Shown here one piece after another: positions 41,662 to 52,585 of a DNA stretch of 64,000 bases (the first letter of the stretch is position 1; the number at the start of each line of letters is the position of its first letter). A program made the translations under genes and the position numbers. The stretch covers positions 25,971,133 to 26,035,132 of the forward strand of contig CM019718.1 in the NCBI GenBank assembly GCA_009760885.1. The letters are read 5' to 3'. This stretch comes from Achatina immaculata (Eukaryota > Mollusca > Gastropoda > Stylommatophora > Achatinidae). The notes below the pieces were generated by a model. That model was given only the letters and a program-made list of their open reading frames with translations. It was not told the DNA's origin and did not search any database.

Positions 41662-41729
41662 CACCCAATGTGGGGCTCGAACCCTGACATTAAAAGTCCA
41701 ATGTATTGCCTACTAAGCTACCTGGATGG
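41662..41729 (-). tRNA. tRNA-Lys(TTT)-like sequence, T-arm deleted
   Basis: The minus strand carries 'tagcttagtaggc' (D-arm/box A), 'attggacttttaatgtcagg' (anticodon arm with TTT, as in animal tRNA-Lys), then 'ttcgagccccacattggg'. The 5' strand of the T stem is missing and the acceptor ends do not pair well. It is a pseudogene or the head of a tRNA-Lys-derived SINE. A/T-rich sequence follows. Confidence 0.6.
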
Positions 41730-42016
41730 TTGACGGTATCTTCACTTTATAGTATATATTTATAGTCTATTCACACGGTTCATTCGCACACTGTGTGACC
41801 TACATTTTGGTGACGGAACATCAGTCGGCTTTACTTGATACATGTCCAGCTTAGCTTCTTCTTCTTCTTCTTCTTTTTCTACGTACGCATTGTCTGTCTA
41901 TATCTGCAATCCTGTCTCTTGGATAGACTTCACTGGGTTTTTTTGTTGTTGTAATTCATGTATGGAACCGTAGAGTTTATCTTCTTTGGTGGTTTCATTG
42001 GGCCAGTAATTATTTC

Positions 42017-42925
42017 TCAGTGTCTCATAGTTGGTGCAGTTTTGGAGGATATGTTCCACAGTTTGGGCACCTGGGCACATGTACATAGATTAGTAGTACC
42101 AACCTTAAACTTTGTATACATATGACTTCGGAGTCGGCTGTGTCCTGTTCGGAGACGGAAGATGATGACTTGTTCCTTTCTGTTTAGCATGTGATAGTCA
42201 TCATGTGGTGGTGTTTGTGGCTTCCTGTAGCTTTTTATCATGCTTTTCTTCTGATTATAGGTGATTGGTATTTCTTGTTGCTCCATTTCAGTGCCCTCTT
42301 TGGCCAGATGGTCAGCTTTCTCATTGCCTGGTATCCCACAGTGGGATGGAATCCATTGCAAAGTGACTCCGTGTTGTAAGCCAATTTTTGACAAAGCGTC
42401 CTTAAGGTCTGGTAGTTTGTTGCACTGAAGAGCTTCCAGTACTGATCTTGCATCTGTGAGAATTACTATGGGCCATGTATCTATTCTGGAGTCTGATAGT
42501 TTTTCAACTGCAGCAATAATTGCCCTAACTTCTACATCATAGTTGTGGCAGTATTTTCCAGTGAGTATAGAAATCTTGTCAGTTGTGTTGTTTGCATATT
42601 CAATATGTGCTCCTACCCCTCCATTCTTTATGGCACTGTGTGCAGATCCATCTGTATACACACGTATCCAAGTGTCACATGGATATTTGTCATCTAGCAC
42701 ACTAAGTGTGGCTGTTGATGTTACAAAACTGCTTTGCATCTCACCATTCTGCACACCTTTCACTTCAGTTTGAATAGTTGTTTGTGTACAATCTGTTTCT
42801 TTCCATGGTGTATGCTCTGGTACAGATGATAATGGAGCAACTACAGTTGGAAGGTCAGGTATCAACTTATGCATACACTTGGCCTGATGAATGAAGCTGC
42901 TTCTTTTAAGCCGTCTTAGTGCCAA
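42017..42925 (-). pseudogene. LINE-J RNase H domain and C-terminus
   Basis: 302 open codons. The RNase H motifs are in order: RVYTDGSAHSAIKNGGVG (first Asp), YDVEVRAIIAAVEKL (Glu), IVILTDARSVLEAL (Asp), LQWIPSHCGIPGNEKADHLA (His/Asp). All four catalytic positions are present. FRLRTGHSRLRSHMYTKFKV and a Cys-rich end follow; the frame changes near 42050 and continues as PGAQTVEHILQNCTNY at 42060-41900. RNase H removes the RNA strand after cDNA synthesis. Confidence 0.85.
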
Positions 42926-43145
42926 GTTATTGAATCTCTCCTTCAGAGCTGAAGAATTTCTCTCCCAAGGTCATGACCTTTGTGTCTCTACGTTCTTTTA
43001 GCACTTGAACACCAACTGTTTTCTGCATTTCTACTACTGGTGTGGACCTCATGACAAGTGTGATAATCCGTAGTGACTGATTTTGTACCTTGTCTAGATT
43101 ATGCAGCGTAGCGTTTGATGCTGTGCACCAGGATGTTGACCCATA

Positions 43146-44364
43146 TCATAAATGTGGTAGAATACTTTGCTGATATACATTCTTGAGGATTCTTTCAATA
43201 GCTTCCCATGCAGTTCCACTCAGTTTTCTTAATATGGCTAGTTTTCTTCTGGCTTTTACTTCTGCACTGCTGATGGGTTGCTTCCAGGTCAGTTTTGAGT
43301 CAAGAGTCACCCCTAAGTGAGTGGGTTGGTTGTCCATCCTTAAGGATATTTCATTTACAAAGATCTTATCTGCTTTCTGTTTAGATGAGAGAGTGAACAG
43401 AGTGGTACTTGATTTCTCTGTGTTGATACTTACACAGAATTTGTTTGTCCAATGATGTAAAGATGTCTGCTTCTCTTTGGAGTCTCTGTGTAGCAACTGC
43501 CGCGTATTCATCTGTACACCACATGACTAGATCATCTACATACAGTGCCACTTTGATTCCATAGGGAAGTTCCTTGACCAGGTCATTAATGAATACGGGG
43601 AGTAGTGTAGGTAAAATGACTCATCCTTGTGGTACGCCGTGTCGCAGCAGCACTTTCTGGCTTCTGTATCTATCCATTACTATTTTTGGTCTTCTACTGT
43701 ATAAACAGGACTTTATCCAGGTGTACAGTCTTCCATTCACATTGCAGTTTCTTAGTTTCCACAGCAGACCTTTTTTCCATACTTTATCAAAGGCTTTCTT
43801 CAGGTCTATCCACGCTGCTAGTACAAGGTTTTTCTCTTGTAATGCATCCTCAATCTCTTGAGAGAGATAGGTCACTTGATCTTCCGTACTGTAGTACTGC
43901 CTAAATCCTGCTTGTTGTGGAATGAGAAGGTTTTCACTTTCTAGGTACCATTTTAGCCTCAGGTCAATGATGCGTTCCATCGTTTTGCATAGGCAGCTAG
44001 TGAGACTGATTGGCCTGTAGTTGGAGGCAGTATCACTGTTTTTCCCTGGTTTTAGCAGTGGTACCATGCTTGCTTCCTTCCAGATTTGAGGTAACTTACC
44101 TGTGCTCCAGCACATATTGAAAATATCCAACAGCTTTCCCATTGCTGCCATTCCCAGGTTCTTGATCATTTCATTGGACACTCCATCTGGTCCTGGTGAT
44201 TTCCTTGGTTTCAGTTTACTAACTGCTAGGTCTAACTCACTGCGTGTGATTGGTGCATCCATGACCTTCACTTTTCTGACTTGTTCCTCCTCTTTCTGTG
44301 GCTCGATGCGCACTGTACGCTCTTTCTCTGGATGAATATCAATATTGAAGTCTTGTGCAAACAT
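43146..44364 (-). pseudogene. LINE-J reverse transcriptase
   Basis: 44364-43621 is open: SKLKPRKSPGPDGVSNEMIK (fingers), NYRPISLTSCLCKTMERII, FRQYYSTEDQ, LAAWIDLKKAFDKVWKKGLL (motif A), and VLLRHGVPQG (motif B). After a frameshift at about 43620 the catalytic ALYVDDLVMW lies at 43550-43520. 43511-43146 is the thumb (PTHLGVTLDSKLTWK). The catalytic Asp residues are present but the reading frame is broken. Confidence 0.87.
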
Positions 44365-44504
44365 GCGAGCAAAGTGATCTGCTACCTGCTTACCTGTAAG
44401 AGTTTTCCCATCCTCTATTAGTGTAATATTTGTACTTTTTCCAGTGCTCTCATCGTTTAACTGTTTGATTAGTTTCCACAGTTTTCTTCCATCCTTTTCA
44501 AAGT

Positions 44505-45540
44505 TTAGGGACTCTGTTTTCTCTTTCCAACTTTCCTTGTCTTGCCTTGCAGCTTGGCTTTCTGAAATTTGGCCTTAGCATGTTGGTAATTATCGTGATG
44601 TTCCTGGCATGGTCTATTTTCTGCTTGCTTACGAGCTGTTTCCACGTCATCATGGAATTTTTCTAGCTCACTAGACCAGTATGGCATATAGTCCCTACAA
44701 GCTCCTCTGGGAATGGTTTCACGGGCGGCCTGAAGGATACAAGCATTGAATTCCTTCACTATGCTGTTAATATCTTTACCTTCTATGGACGGCTGCCCAA
44801 CCAGGATACCTGTACGATGTCTGTACATTGTCAAGTTTGCTTTTTTATAGTTCCATGTGGGGAGAAGACTACTGGTGTTGATGAGCTCATTTTCTATTGT
44901 CAGGAAGACTGGTCGATGGTCGCTACCTCCAAGTTGTTTTCCAGCTTCGCGTGTAATGTTCCACTTCAGGTTTGGAGAGTGAAATGCCAGATCTGGTGTT
45001 GAGGTTGTATGCCAATCCCTTGAGTAAAATGTTGGGGATCCATTGCCTGGTTGATCAGAAGAAGTCCATTATCATCCTGCCAGCTCTCAATTTCCTCTCC
45101 TCTCTTATCTATGTGGTCATAGCCCCAGCTCTGGGAATGGCTGTTAAAATCGTCACAGACCATCAGTCTCTCTTTATGTGGGATTGTTTCTAGAGCAAGT
45201 GGGCGGTCATTAGGACAGTAATAGTTAAAGAGATGGAAGTCTGTATTACTGGTTTTTAGATGGATCATCTGGTATTCGGCTCCTTCCATGTACACTCCCA
45301 CCTGACATGCGCTGATGTTATTCTTAACAAGTGTGAGTACTCCTCCTTTTCTTCTGTCCTGTCGGTCTGATCTAAAACACTGGTAGCCTCTGATTTTAAA
45401 GCGACATCTCTGGTTAGGTGTATCTCCTGTATGCAGCATATACTTACCTGCTCTGCAAAGAGTATGTTCTCTAGTTCCACCTTTTTGCTATAGCCATCTC
45501 TAACACTGCTGACACTCAGCATTCCACATATTTTAAGTCC
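44505..45540 (-). pseudogene. LINE-J endonuclease and linker
   Basis: 45522-45265 holds the start (VSICCIQEIHLT, catalytic Glu region). 45439-44966 continues (RKGGVLTLVKNNISACQVGV, NYYCPNDRPLALETIP, MVCDDFNSHSQSWGYDH with the DxN step). 44834-44505 is the linker to RT (YMPYWSSELEKFHDDVETAR). At least two frameshifts. The AP-type endonuclease nicks target DNA to prime reverse transcription. Confidence 0.8.
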
Positions 45541-46110
45541 TTGCTTTTTGGCAGTTTTCTGCTGTTGTATTTTTTGGCCAGAAGCTCTACTCTCGTGTCT
45601 CCTGGCTCCACAAGAGAACTGAGAGAACCTCCAGTAGCATTGGGGTGACCATTTCTAGGCGGGGAGTCTGGCACTGCATCTGCCTGGTTAGTCTTCACAG
45701 GGCGAGCACTATGTTTGAAAACTGCAGATAGAGACATTTCATTAGCGATAATGCATGGTACCCTGATTTTTGCGATGCGCCTTTTGGCTGGGTACCTCCG
45801 ACTGATTTTTGGTAACTGTGGTCTTGCTCAGACTGCTATGAAGACAGTGGCGTAGACTGACCTGGCGAAACCTTTGTTTTCCAGCCTCTGGTGGCTGTAC
45901 GTAACCCCCTTCTCCATGTCAGACGGCTTTGAGACAGTTCCACAGAGACACTCCGACTTTGTGGGATGAGGAATCCGATGATTGCTTCAACAATATCCAT
46001 TCCCCGCCACCTATAGTCTGCTGGCTCTGTTTTGTTTACATCATTCTGATAGCCATTGTTGTAAAGACCCATATGTTTGTCACGTCCTGGATTCATTGGT
46101 TTGACGCCAG
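45516..46110 (-). pseudogene. LINE-J ORF1
   Basis: 46096-45836 (MNPGRDKHMGLYNNGYQNDV and continuing to TEPADYRWRGMDIVEAIIGF) and 45737-45516 are parts of one ORF1; the fragment at 56.98-57.39 kb joins the same parts in one run. It has no zinc knuckle in the visible part. ORF1 proteins bind element RNA. It is frameshifted here at about 45.84 kb. Confidence 0.7.
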
Positions 46111-46257
46111 ACTTTTCTCATCCCTGCCAGCGATCTCCATGTCCCCATCCGTCCACCAACCTGACATTACATTTTACAAAAATAACAATTACAATTAGTG
46201 TTGATTGCTACAAGTTTATAGGCTACAGAAGTAGGTTAGAGTTTTTAAGCAAACAGA

Positions 46258-47632
46258 TCTATGTTCCCAAGAATCAAATAGATTATATTTTAGTGCAAAG
46301 AAGGTGGAGATAAGTATAATATCACCAAAAACTTTACCAGGTGCTGATTGTGAAACGGACCATGCCTTATTAATAGCAGACATGAAGATAAAGATAAAAA
46401 AGACAGTTAGGGGATCAAGACCACTCTGCTTTGATCTTACAAAAATATCAGAACAATACGGTATAGAAGTGAATAATCGTTTAGAAACCCTGATGGCTGT
46501 ACAGGACGAGATGACACCAGATAAATTGGCTACGCAAGCCAGATATATCTTAAAACAACTAAAGACATGTTTCCAGTAAAGAAAACACAAAAGAATGGAT
46601 GGATTACAGCAGGCACACTAGAACTGATAAAACAACGTAGAGAAATGAAGACACAATGGAAAGTGACAAACAACAACAAAGAGGAATATAAATCTTTAAC
46701 AAAAGAACTACGAAGTAACATAAGAAAAGACAAAAAAAAAACAAAACAATACATACAAGATTGTTGTGAAAGAATAGAAGGACATCAGAAGTGTGGAAGA
46801 GATAGTGAAATGTTTAAAGAAATGAGGACATTGACGAGAAATGTCACACCTAAGCTAAATGTAATTTGTGACGAGATGGGGAATACCTTGACAGAGACAG
46901 AGAAAATTCTAGAAAGATGGAAGGAATATTGCAGAGGAATGTATGAAACAACCGTCTGTGAAAGCAGAAATCGACAGTGTGAATTATTATTCGAGGAGAA
47001 AGAACCTGAACCGACAATAGAAGATGTTTTATGGGCAATAAAGAATCTGAAAAATGGTAAATCACCAGGATGTGATGAGATAACAGTTGAACTTATTAAA
47101 GCAGGAGGAAAAGAATGTGCAACAATCTATCATGCACTATGTAAAAAGATATGGCATTCAGGTATTTGGCCAAAAGAATGGAAAAGAACTGTATTCATAC
47201 CACTGCCAAAAAAGGGTAACTTTAAATTATGCACAAACTACAGAACTGTTGCCCTGATTAGTCATGCCAGTAAAATTCTGTTAAAAATCATAATGGGTAG
47301 ACTTTGTAAGAAAATAGAGTCAGTATGTTCAAGCTGGTTTTAGGCAAGGCAGAGGATCAAGAGATCATATATTCAATATAAGATTAATAATAGAGAAATG
47401 CAGAGAATTTAATGTGAATCTATATTTATCTTTTATGGACTACTCAAAGGCATTTGATTGTGTACAACACCAGAAACTTTGGGAAATAATGGACAAAATG
47501 GGATTTCCAACACATTTGATACAGCTACAACACTGCTGTATCTAGATCAACAAGCAGCAGTAAGAATAAATGGTGAAACAACAACTTGGTTTGACATAAA
47601 ACAAGTGGTCTGTCAGGGGTGCATATTATAAC
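46258..47632 (+). pseudogene. LINE-A: endonuclease end and RT N-terminal half
   Basis: 46304-46579 is the end of the endonuclease (ADCETDHALLIADMKIKIKK, catalytic DH). 46567-47343 is a 258-codon open frame covering the linker and RT fingers (AIKNLKNGKSPGCDEITVEL, WPKEWKRTVFIPLPKKGNF, NYRTVALISHASKILLKI). After a frameshift, 47400-47600 has SFMDYSKAFDCVQHQKLWEI (motif A) and DIKQVVCQGCIL-like motif B. The copy is cut at 47632 by a 1 kb insertion and resumes at 48653. Confidence 0.85.
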
Positions 47633-48652
47633 AATTTTTTTGTTCATTTATATTGTTCATTATTATTGTTATTATTGAATGTTCTATTATCATCACATCT
47701 CACCTTGGTACATCACACGTCGAAGTTTCACATACATGGCAATAGAAGATTTCTCATGAACATTTCACTGATTCATTTTAATTTGACAAATAATATCAAT
47801 ATGATCAATACGTATAGCTGATAACTCACTTGTAATAATAGGCATAGGCAAGATTATACACATTTCATTATTTTCATCATAGTAGCACGAAATCTCACAA
47901 AATCACAATATCATAATTCTCATAATTCTCATAATTCTACCAGCAGTATTTAAGCAGCGTTCACAATATTCAGTAATACAAAAGCTCTTGGTAACAATTA
48001 CTGTACGATCTCTTGCTACACTAGTTCAATCTAACACTATGTCTCATTTCTCTTGCTGAATGCCTCTTCCCCTCCTCTCTGCGTCTCCTCTCTCTCCTCC
48101 TCTATCAGAACCCCTATCTGCTCTTCGCCCGCCTTTCTTTTTTTTCCACCTGTCTACCTCTCCTTTTATATTCGTAAATTCCGTTCCATAGACCACGCCT
48201 CCAATTGTTGTATCGGTCATTGGGTCATTGGGTCATCCTTTGTTGCCCAAAACCAGTCGCAACTAGCGTCCTCGCTTTCTTCTCCGTCGTCTAATTGTTA
48301 CCTCCCATTAACAAGTCCACCATCTCTTTCATGTTCCCTGCTTCGGGACCTAGTCCGTTCTCTGTTCAGTCGTTTGATCTACTGGTCAATTGTTCCCCCT
48401 GGGCTACTGCATGTGCGCGCGAAGTCGCACCTCTAGAACTGGACCACTCTCACGATCTATCAGATCTATCGATACGGTTTTACCTTTGATCAGGTCTTTG
48501 AAGTACCGAGTATCCGTTCCTCGCTCCTCTAACTATAACTTCTCTGCCCCCCAATACATTCTTTATTCCTGATCATGTCACTAATAATAATAATAATAAT
48601 TATAATAATAATAATAATAACTATAATCATTACTTACAAGGCTATGCTACAT
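47633..48652. mobile_element. ~1 kb unclassified insertion in LINE-A
   Basis: LINE-A sequence is continuous from 47632 to about 48646, and both junctions carry 'catatta', a 7-8 bp target-site duplication. The insert is AT-rich at both ends with an AAT-repeat run at 48586-48620 and pyrimidine-rich in the middle. No protein domain is seen in the frames at 48053-48572. No inverted ends and no TG…CA were seen. It could be a solo LTR, a SINE-like element or a non-autonomous DNA transposon. Confidence 0.55.
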
Positions 48653-49230
48653 ATTATCACCCTACTTATTTAACTTGTATACTGAAAATATAATGAGGAA
48701 TGTTAGAGAAGATATAGACAAAGAATATTACGATGCCATAACAATTGGATGTTATGAAATACCAGAGATAAGATATGCTGATAACACAGTATTACTATCC
48801 ACAACACACGCAAAAATGGAAAAACTAATTCTGCCAGTCCGTAAGAATAGCGAAGAGCAAAACCTCTATCTTAATGCGAAGAAAACTCAATTGATGACAA
48901 CTGACAAAACAAATAAGGCAGCTGAAATATGTATCAATGAGGAAAAATTGGAAGAAGTGGAGAGTTATGAATATCTTGGATCACTACTAACTAATAACGG
49001 AGATTCAATGAAGGAAATTAAAAGGAGGACATCTATCGCTCTTCAGAAAGTAAAGCAACTAAAGAATCATGTGGAGAGGAGGAACAGACAGAACTACAAA
49101 AATACGATTTTTAAGGGCATGCATCTTTCTCATCGCAACATATGCCTGTGAGACCTGAACACTTAACAAAACATCTGAGGAACACATAAATGCCTTTGAA
49201 TGTAAATGCTACAGAAGAATTCTTCAAATA
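48653..49230 (+). pseudogene. LINE-A: continuation with RT catalytic region
   Basis: 48675-49151 is open for 158 codons: NIMRNVREDIDKEYYDAITI, IRYADNTVLLST (catalytic YADD changed to YADN), YLNAKKTQLMTTDKT, YLGSLLTNNGDSM. It reaches CKCYRRILQIS, where an antisense LINE-A 3' end (49231-49330) begins abruptly. Confidence 0.85.
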
Positions 49231-49850
49231 TCATTCATTCATTTGCATGTCCCTTGCGGAACTTTGCCTCCCAAACAGCACTCCTGTAGACCTCTCGGTT
49301 CTGAGCAAGACGGCCTGCTGCTGCGGCATCCAAGTGTCAATAGACATTCCCACCCACCCCTACTTCCAGAAAAAAACTCAGTCACGTGATTAAAGTGACC
49401 ATCCACAATCCCGATTTTTAGATTGGGTGTCCTGCCTTCGCCGAAAGTCTTGGCGAGACGCACAAACGTCCCGCTTTGAGCCTGCTATATTAAAATTTTA
49501 ATAAAATCTGTAAACGATCAAAAATCCATTAATTTTGAAATGGCGGCGCGTGACCCAGTTTATTATTCATTCATTCATTTGCATGTCCTTGCGAAACTTT
49601 GCCTCCCTAACAGCACTCCTGTAGGCCTCTCGGTTGTGAGCAAGATGGCCTGCTACTGATGCATCCATTTGCAGATCATCAACGATGTCTTGCAACCATC
49701 TTCGCCTTGGTATTCCTCTCTTTCTTTTTCCTATTATGTAGCCTTCCATGACGGTCTTCTCTAGATTATCATGACGTTTAATGTGTCAAAATATTTCAGT
49801 TTTCTCTCTTTAATCCTCTTTACTAGCCAGCCTTCTTCGATACCCAGTTT
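49231..49850 (-). mobile_element. Two antisense LINE-A 3' ends
   Basis: 49231-49330 and 49565-49850 both start (plus strand) in 'cattcattcatttgcatgtc', i.e. the LINE-A tail reversed. The second encodes GYIIGKRKRGIPRRRWLQDI and AVREAKFRK on the minus strand. The 235 bp between contains 'gtcccgcttt', which recurs at 50418. This suggests both lie in an older repeat. Confidence 0.75.
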
Positions 49851-50511
49851 ATCAGAAGTGTTTATTATTCTGTTTTTAACATGATACAGATTTGTGGTGC
49901 ACATTTATTGTCACTTATTCTAAAATCGATTAACCAATCAGAGTATAGTTATTTTCCTCATGACTAAATTAACCAATCGGATTTAGTGGAAAAGTGTAGT
50001 GGCTCTTAATGTCTGAGATATGAGTTTTATATCAACAGAACGACTGAGGAGTGGTCTGGATTTTTTGTCATGTTAATTAGTAGTACTGTACCTATTAATT
50101 AAGGCGCACTATATGAGCGGTATTGTGCATTTAATTTTATTTCTTTTACTGATTTACCAACTGAACATTACGTGGCGGGCTAATAAAAATTTTCCCGAAC
50201 CGTTGGAAATTTGAATTTTCATTTTCTCACTGTGGCAGATCCGATGTCTCAGAACATCCCAAGAGTGATCGACATAAACAAAACACTAGCTGTGGATGTA
50301 AAAAATTACTGAAACGAGCATACAATTTTTCAAGACTTTCTGCAGTTTGAGTGTGACCTATACAGACAGTAAAGGTTAAAATAGCAAATTTTGCTTGGTG
50401 GTTTGGGGGGGGGGGGAGTGTCCCGCTTTGGTTTGCGAAAAATATAGTCACTTTATACATGGACTATATAAGAAATTCGGTTAATGTGTTCATGGAGTAA
50501 CCGATACCAGT

Positions 50512-50548
<37 letters not shown>

Positions 50549-50854
50549 AAGATACGGTGACGCACCGATAGTCTATATATACGAAGATACGGTTACGCAT
50601 CGATAGTCTAAATACAGTCCTGACACAAATCGGATTTTCCCACATGACGTTATGTGTTGAGGGTATTCTCTCCCGGATAAATATAGCGAGCTCGTGCAAA
50701 TAGTCTCTTGAGCCTAAAGTAGGAATGTTTAGTGAGTGGTTACTATTTTTCTCAATGTAGGATATATTGAAATTACGAGCTAGATACCACAGATTTAGCA
50801 CGGTTTAAAAAAAAATGGTAAAAATTCCGCTTTCATGTCATTCGGTGTGTACCA
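49851..50854. other. No gene recognised; AT microsatellite at 50515-50542
   Basis: There is a G-run at 50405-50416. 'taaagtgacc' at 49392 and its inverted 'gtcacttta' at 50446 might bound an old ~1.06 kb transposon, but support is thin. Confidence 0.3.
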
Positions 50855-50945
50855 AGAAAAAAAAATCCCACTTCTGGGACTGAACCCCGTGGTCGGATCA
50901 GTAGACTAACCACTCAGCTAACCACCCAGCTAACCACCCGCTAGC
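50855..50945 (-). mobile_element. tRNA-like SINE head with repeated box A motif
   Basis: The minus strand has three 'ggtggttagctg'-type motifs (50945-50905), then 'ggggttcagtccc' (box B, 50878-50890) and a T-run. The TTAGCTGAGTGGTTA motif is a good box A. It does not belong to the SINE family at 3.88 kb. Confidence 0.6.
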
Positions 50946-51379
50946 ACGGTTATAAACACGTGAAAATAGAAATAATTATTTCAGGAATAACGTAACTCCA
51001 CTTAAAGTAGCGACGGTAGTGACTGCGCGAGCTCCAGGCCGAGACGTAGCTGCAGAACGATGCAGATGTAAACATTGGAAGCCAATGGCTCATGGAGTGT
51101 GGGGACGGAACGGCAGGCATGCATGATAATGGCCATGTTGTTACGCTAGTGTCAGGTGAGATGGATCAAAATGGCCTCATGGTTCACTCGCATCCTAAGA
51201 GTGTATACCAGAGCAGCATCCATCTAATGGTTAATAACAAGAATGCTAGAGGAATTTTTTTTCTTTAAAAGGTTCAGAATTAATATTAAGGAAGTTGTTT
51301 TTTTTTTTTCCTCATCCATTTCAGTTGTTACACACTTTCAATAAGAACTAACTGTCAGTTTTTACTAAGGGTGAAACAA
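50946..51379. other. No gene recognised
   Basis: Locally more GC-rich around 51010-51140; no frame with motifs. Confidence 0.35.
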
Positions 51380-51606
51380 TTTGTCAGTTTCTGTTAACTA
51401 TGAAAACACATTTGTCAGTTTCTGTTAACTATGAAAACACATTTGTCAGTTTCTGTTAACTATGAAAACACATTTGTCAGTTTCTGTTAACTATGAAAAC
51501 ACATTTGTCAGTTTCTGTTAACTATGAAAACACATTTGTCAGTTTCTGTTAACTATGAAAACACATTTGTCAGTTTCTGTTAACTATGAAAACACATTTG
51601 TCAGTT
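51380..51606. repeat. 31 bp minisatellite, seven near-identical copies
   Basis: Unit 'ttgtcagtttctgttaacta' + 'tgaaaacacat', with 'ctgttaact' at 51391, 51422, 51453, 51484, 51515, 51546 and 51577. The inner copies are identical by eye, so the array is recent or homogenised. Degenerate units extend to about 51700. No gene recognised between 51700 and 52130. Confidence 0.95.
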
Positions 51607-52129
51607 ACTAGCGGTTTTTTTTTAAAGTCAGTTACTATTAAGAAGACAAGTTGCCACTTTATACCTTCTTAGAGCGAAAACCAAAATTGTCAGTTTCTAC
51701 TAAGCGTTTAAAAAAAAATCCAATCCAACAAATTTTAGAGAACAAAAAAATAGGTTTGGTATTAATTTGTTTATCCCTCCTCCTTTCTTAGTTCATTTTA
51801 TTTATGTCCATATTAATAATAATTATGACTCGAACATATTTTATCACTTATGAGCCACAAGGATGTTAGCATAGTTACAGGTTAAAATCAACCGGATCAT
51901 ATTAATATCATCATTAAGTCTGACGACAGGAATATTAGACATGCTGCCTGCTAGGTCCAGGTTGTCATCACTAAGGTTTTAATTCCTCTCCCCACATTTT
52001 AAAAAAAAATCTTATATGAGAATTGTCTTTACAGATATAATGCCTTTTTTGAAAAACTAAAGACGCTATCTCTGTCGCTTCCAGCTTCGTTTCATCACAC
52101 GTATCTTGCTACATAATTTTCTTGATCAG

Positions 52130-52585
52130 ACAATATTTTAGCACATATGCGAGTCAACACTGCTGTACAGCTGTGAAACTGTGACACTTAACAAACAGAT
52201 TAGAAAGATATTGTGAACAAAAGAATTGTGGTTTTGGAGAAATATACAACAAATACCCTGGACAGTCAGGAAAGAAAAAACAAAAAACAAACAGAAAAGG
52301 TTCTTTGACACATTACAGATCAGCAAAAGCTAGTCAAAATTTTAAGAAAACAAGACGGTCAAAATTTCTGTCTAAGAATGAAAAGTAAGAATTTAGAGAA
52401 ATTCACAACGACAGTAATATTCAAAGAAGAAAGAAAGAGAGGGAAGCCGTGAATAAAAAATATCTCATGGGACTAAGCAAGTGATGTGGAAAAAAGAAAA
52501 GTACTTAAAATGACTGAAAAGACCAGTGAATGCATAAGATGGATGATAGCCAAGGCTACCAGACGGGACAAGTAATGAATAAATG
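52130..52585 (+). pseudogene. LINE-H RT C-terminal fragment
   Basis: A run with stops gives TLLYSCETVTLNKQIRK, then WRNIQQIPWTVRKEK, then FKEERKRGKP and WMIAKATRRDK. These match the order connection, 'IPW' and basic end in LINE-A/B. It ends in a 'taatgaataaatgaa' tail. Diverged from LINE-A. Confidence 0.6.

Larger units (their letters stand above)
41848..46258 (-). mobile_element. LINE-J: I/Jockey-like LINE with RNase H, almost full length
   Basis: Read on the minus strand from 46258: a short leader, ORF1 (46110-45516), then ORF2 with AP-type endonuclease, RT, RNase H and a Cys/His C-terminus, ending in (GAA)n at 41865-41848. The layout of endonuclease, RT and RNase H is that of the I/Jockey superclade members that keep RNase H. 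ORF2 is broken by several frameshifts and stops (about 45.3, 44.9, 44.4, 43.6, 43.1 and 42.0 kb). Its 5' end matches the separate fragment at 56.84-57.39 kb, which supports 46258 as close to the true start. Confidence 0.85.

Noticed and set aside
42017..42925. 302-codon frame considered as a host RNase H
   Set aside because: Position and C-terminal Cys/His cluster place it in LINE-J ORF2.
46567..47343. 258-codon open frame considered as a host gene
   Set aside because: It contains LINE-A RT fingers (NLKNGKSPGCDE) and sits in a LINE-A copy with flanking endonuclease and palm parts.
48053..48572. Frames of 127, 64 and 60 codons in the 1 kb insertion
   Set aside because: Pyrimidine-rich sequence giving Ser/Leu/Pro; frames overlap each other and show no domain.
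49392..50454. Possible Tc1/mariner-like element bounded by 'taaagtgac' and its inverse
   Set aside because: Only 9-12 bp match, no transposase, no secure TA duplication; too weak to list as an element.
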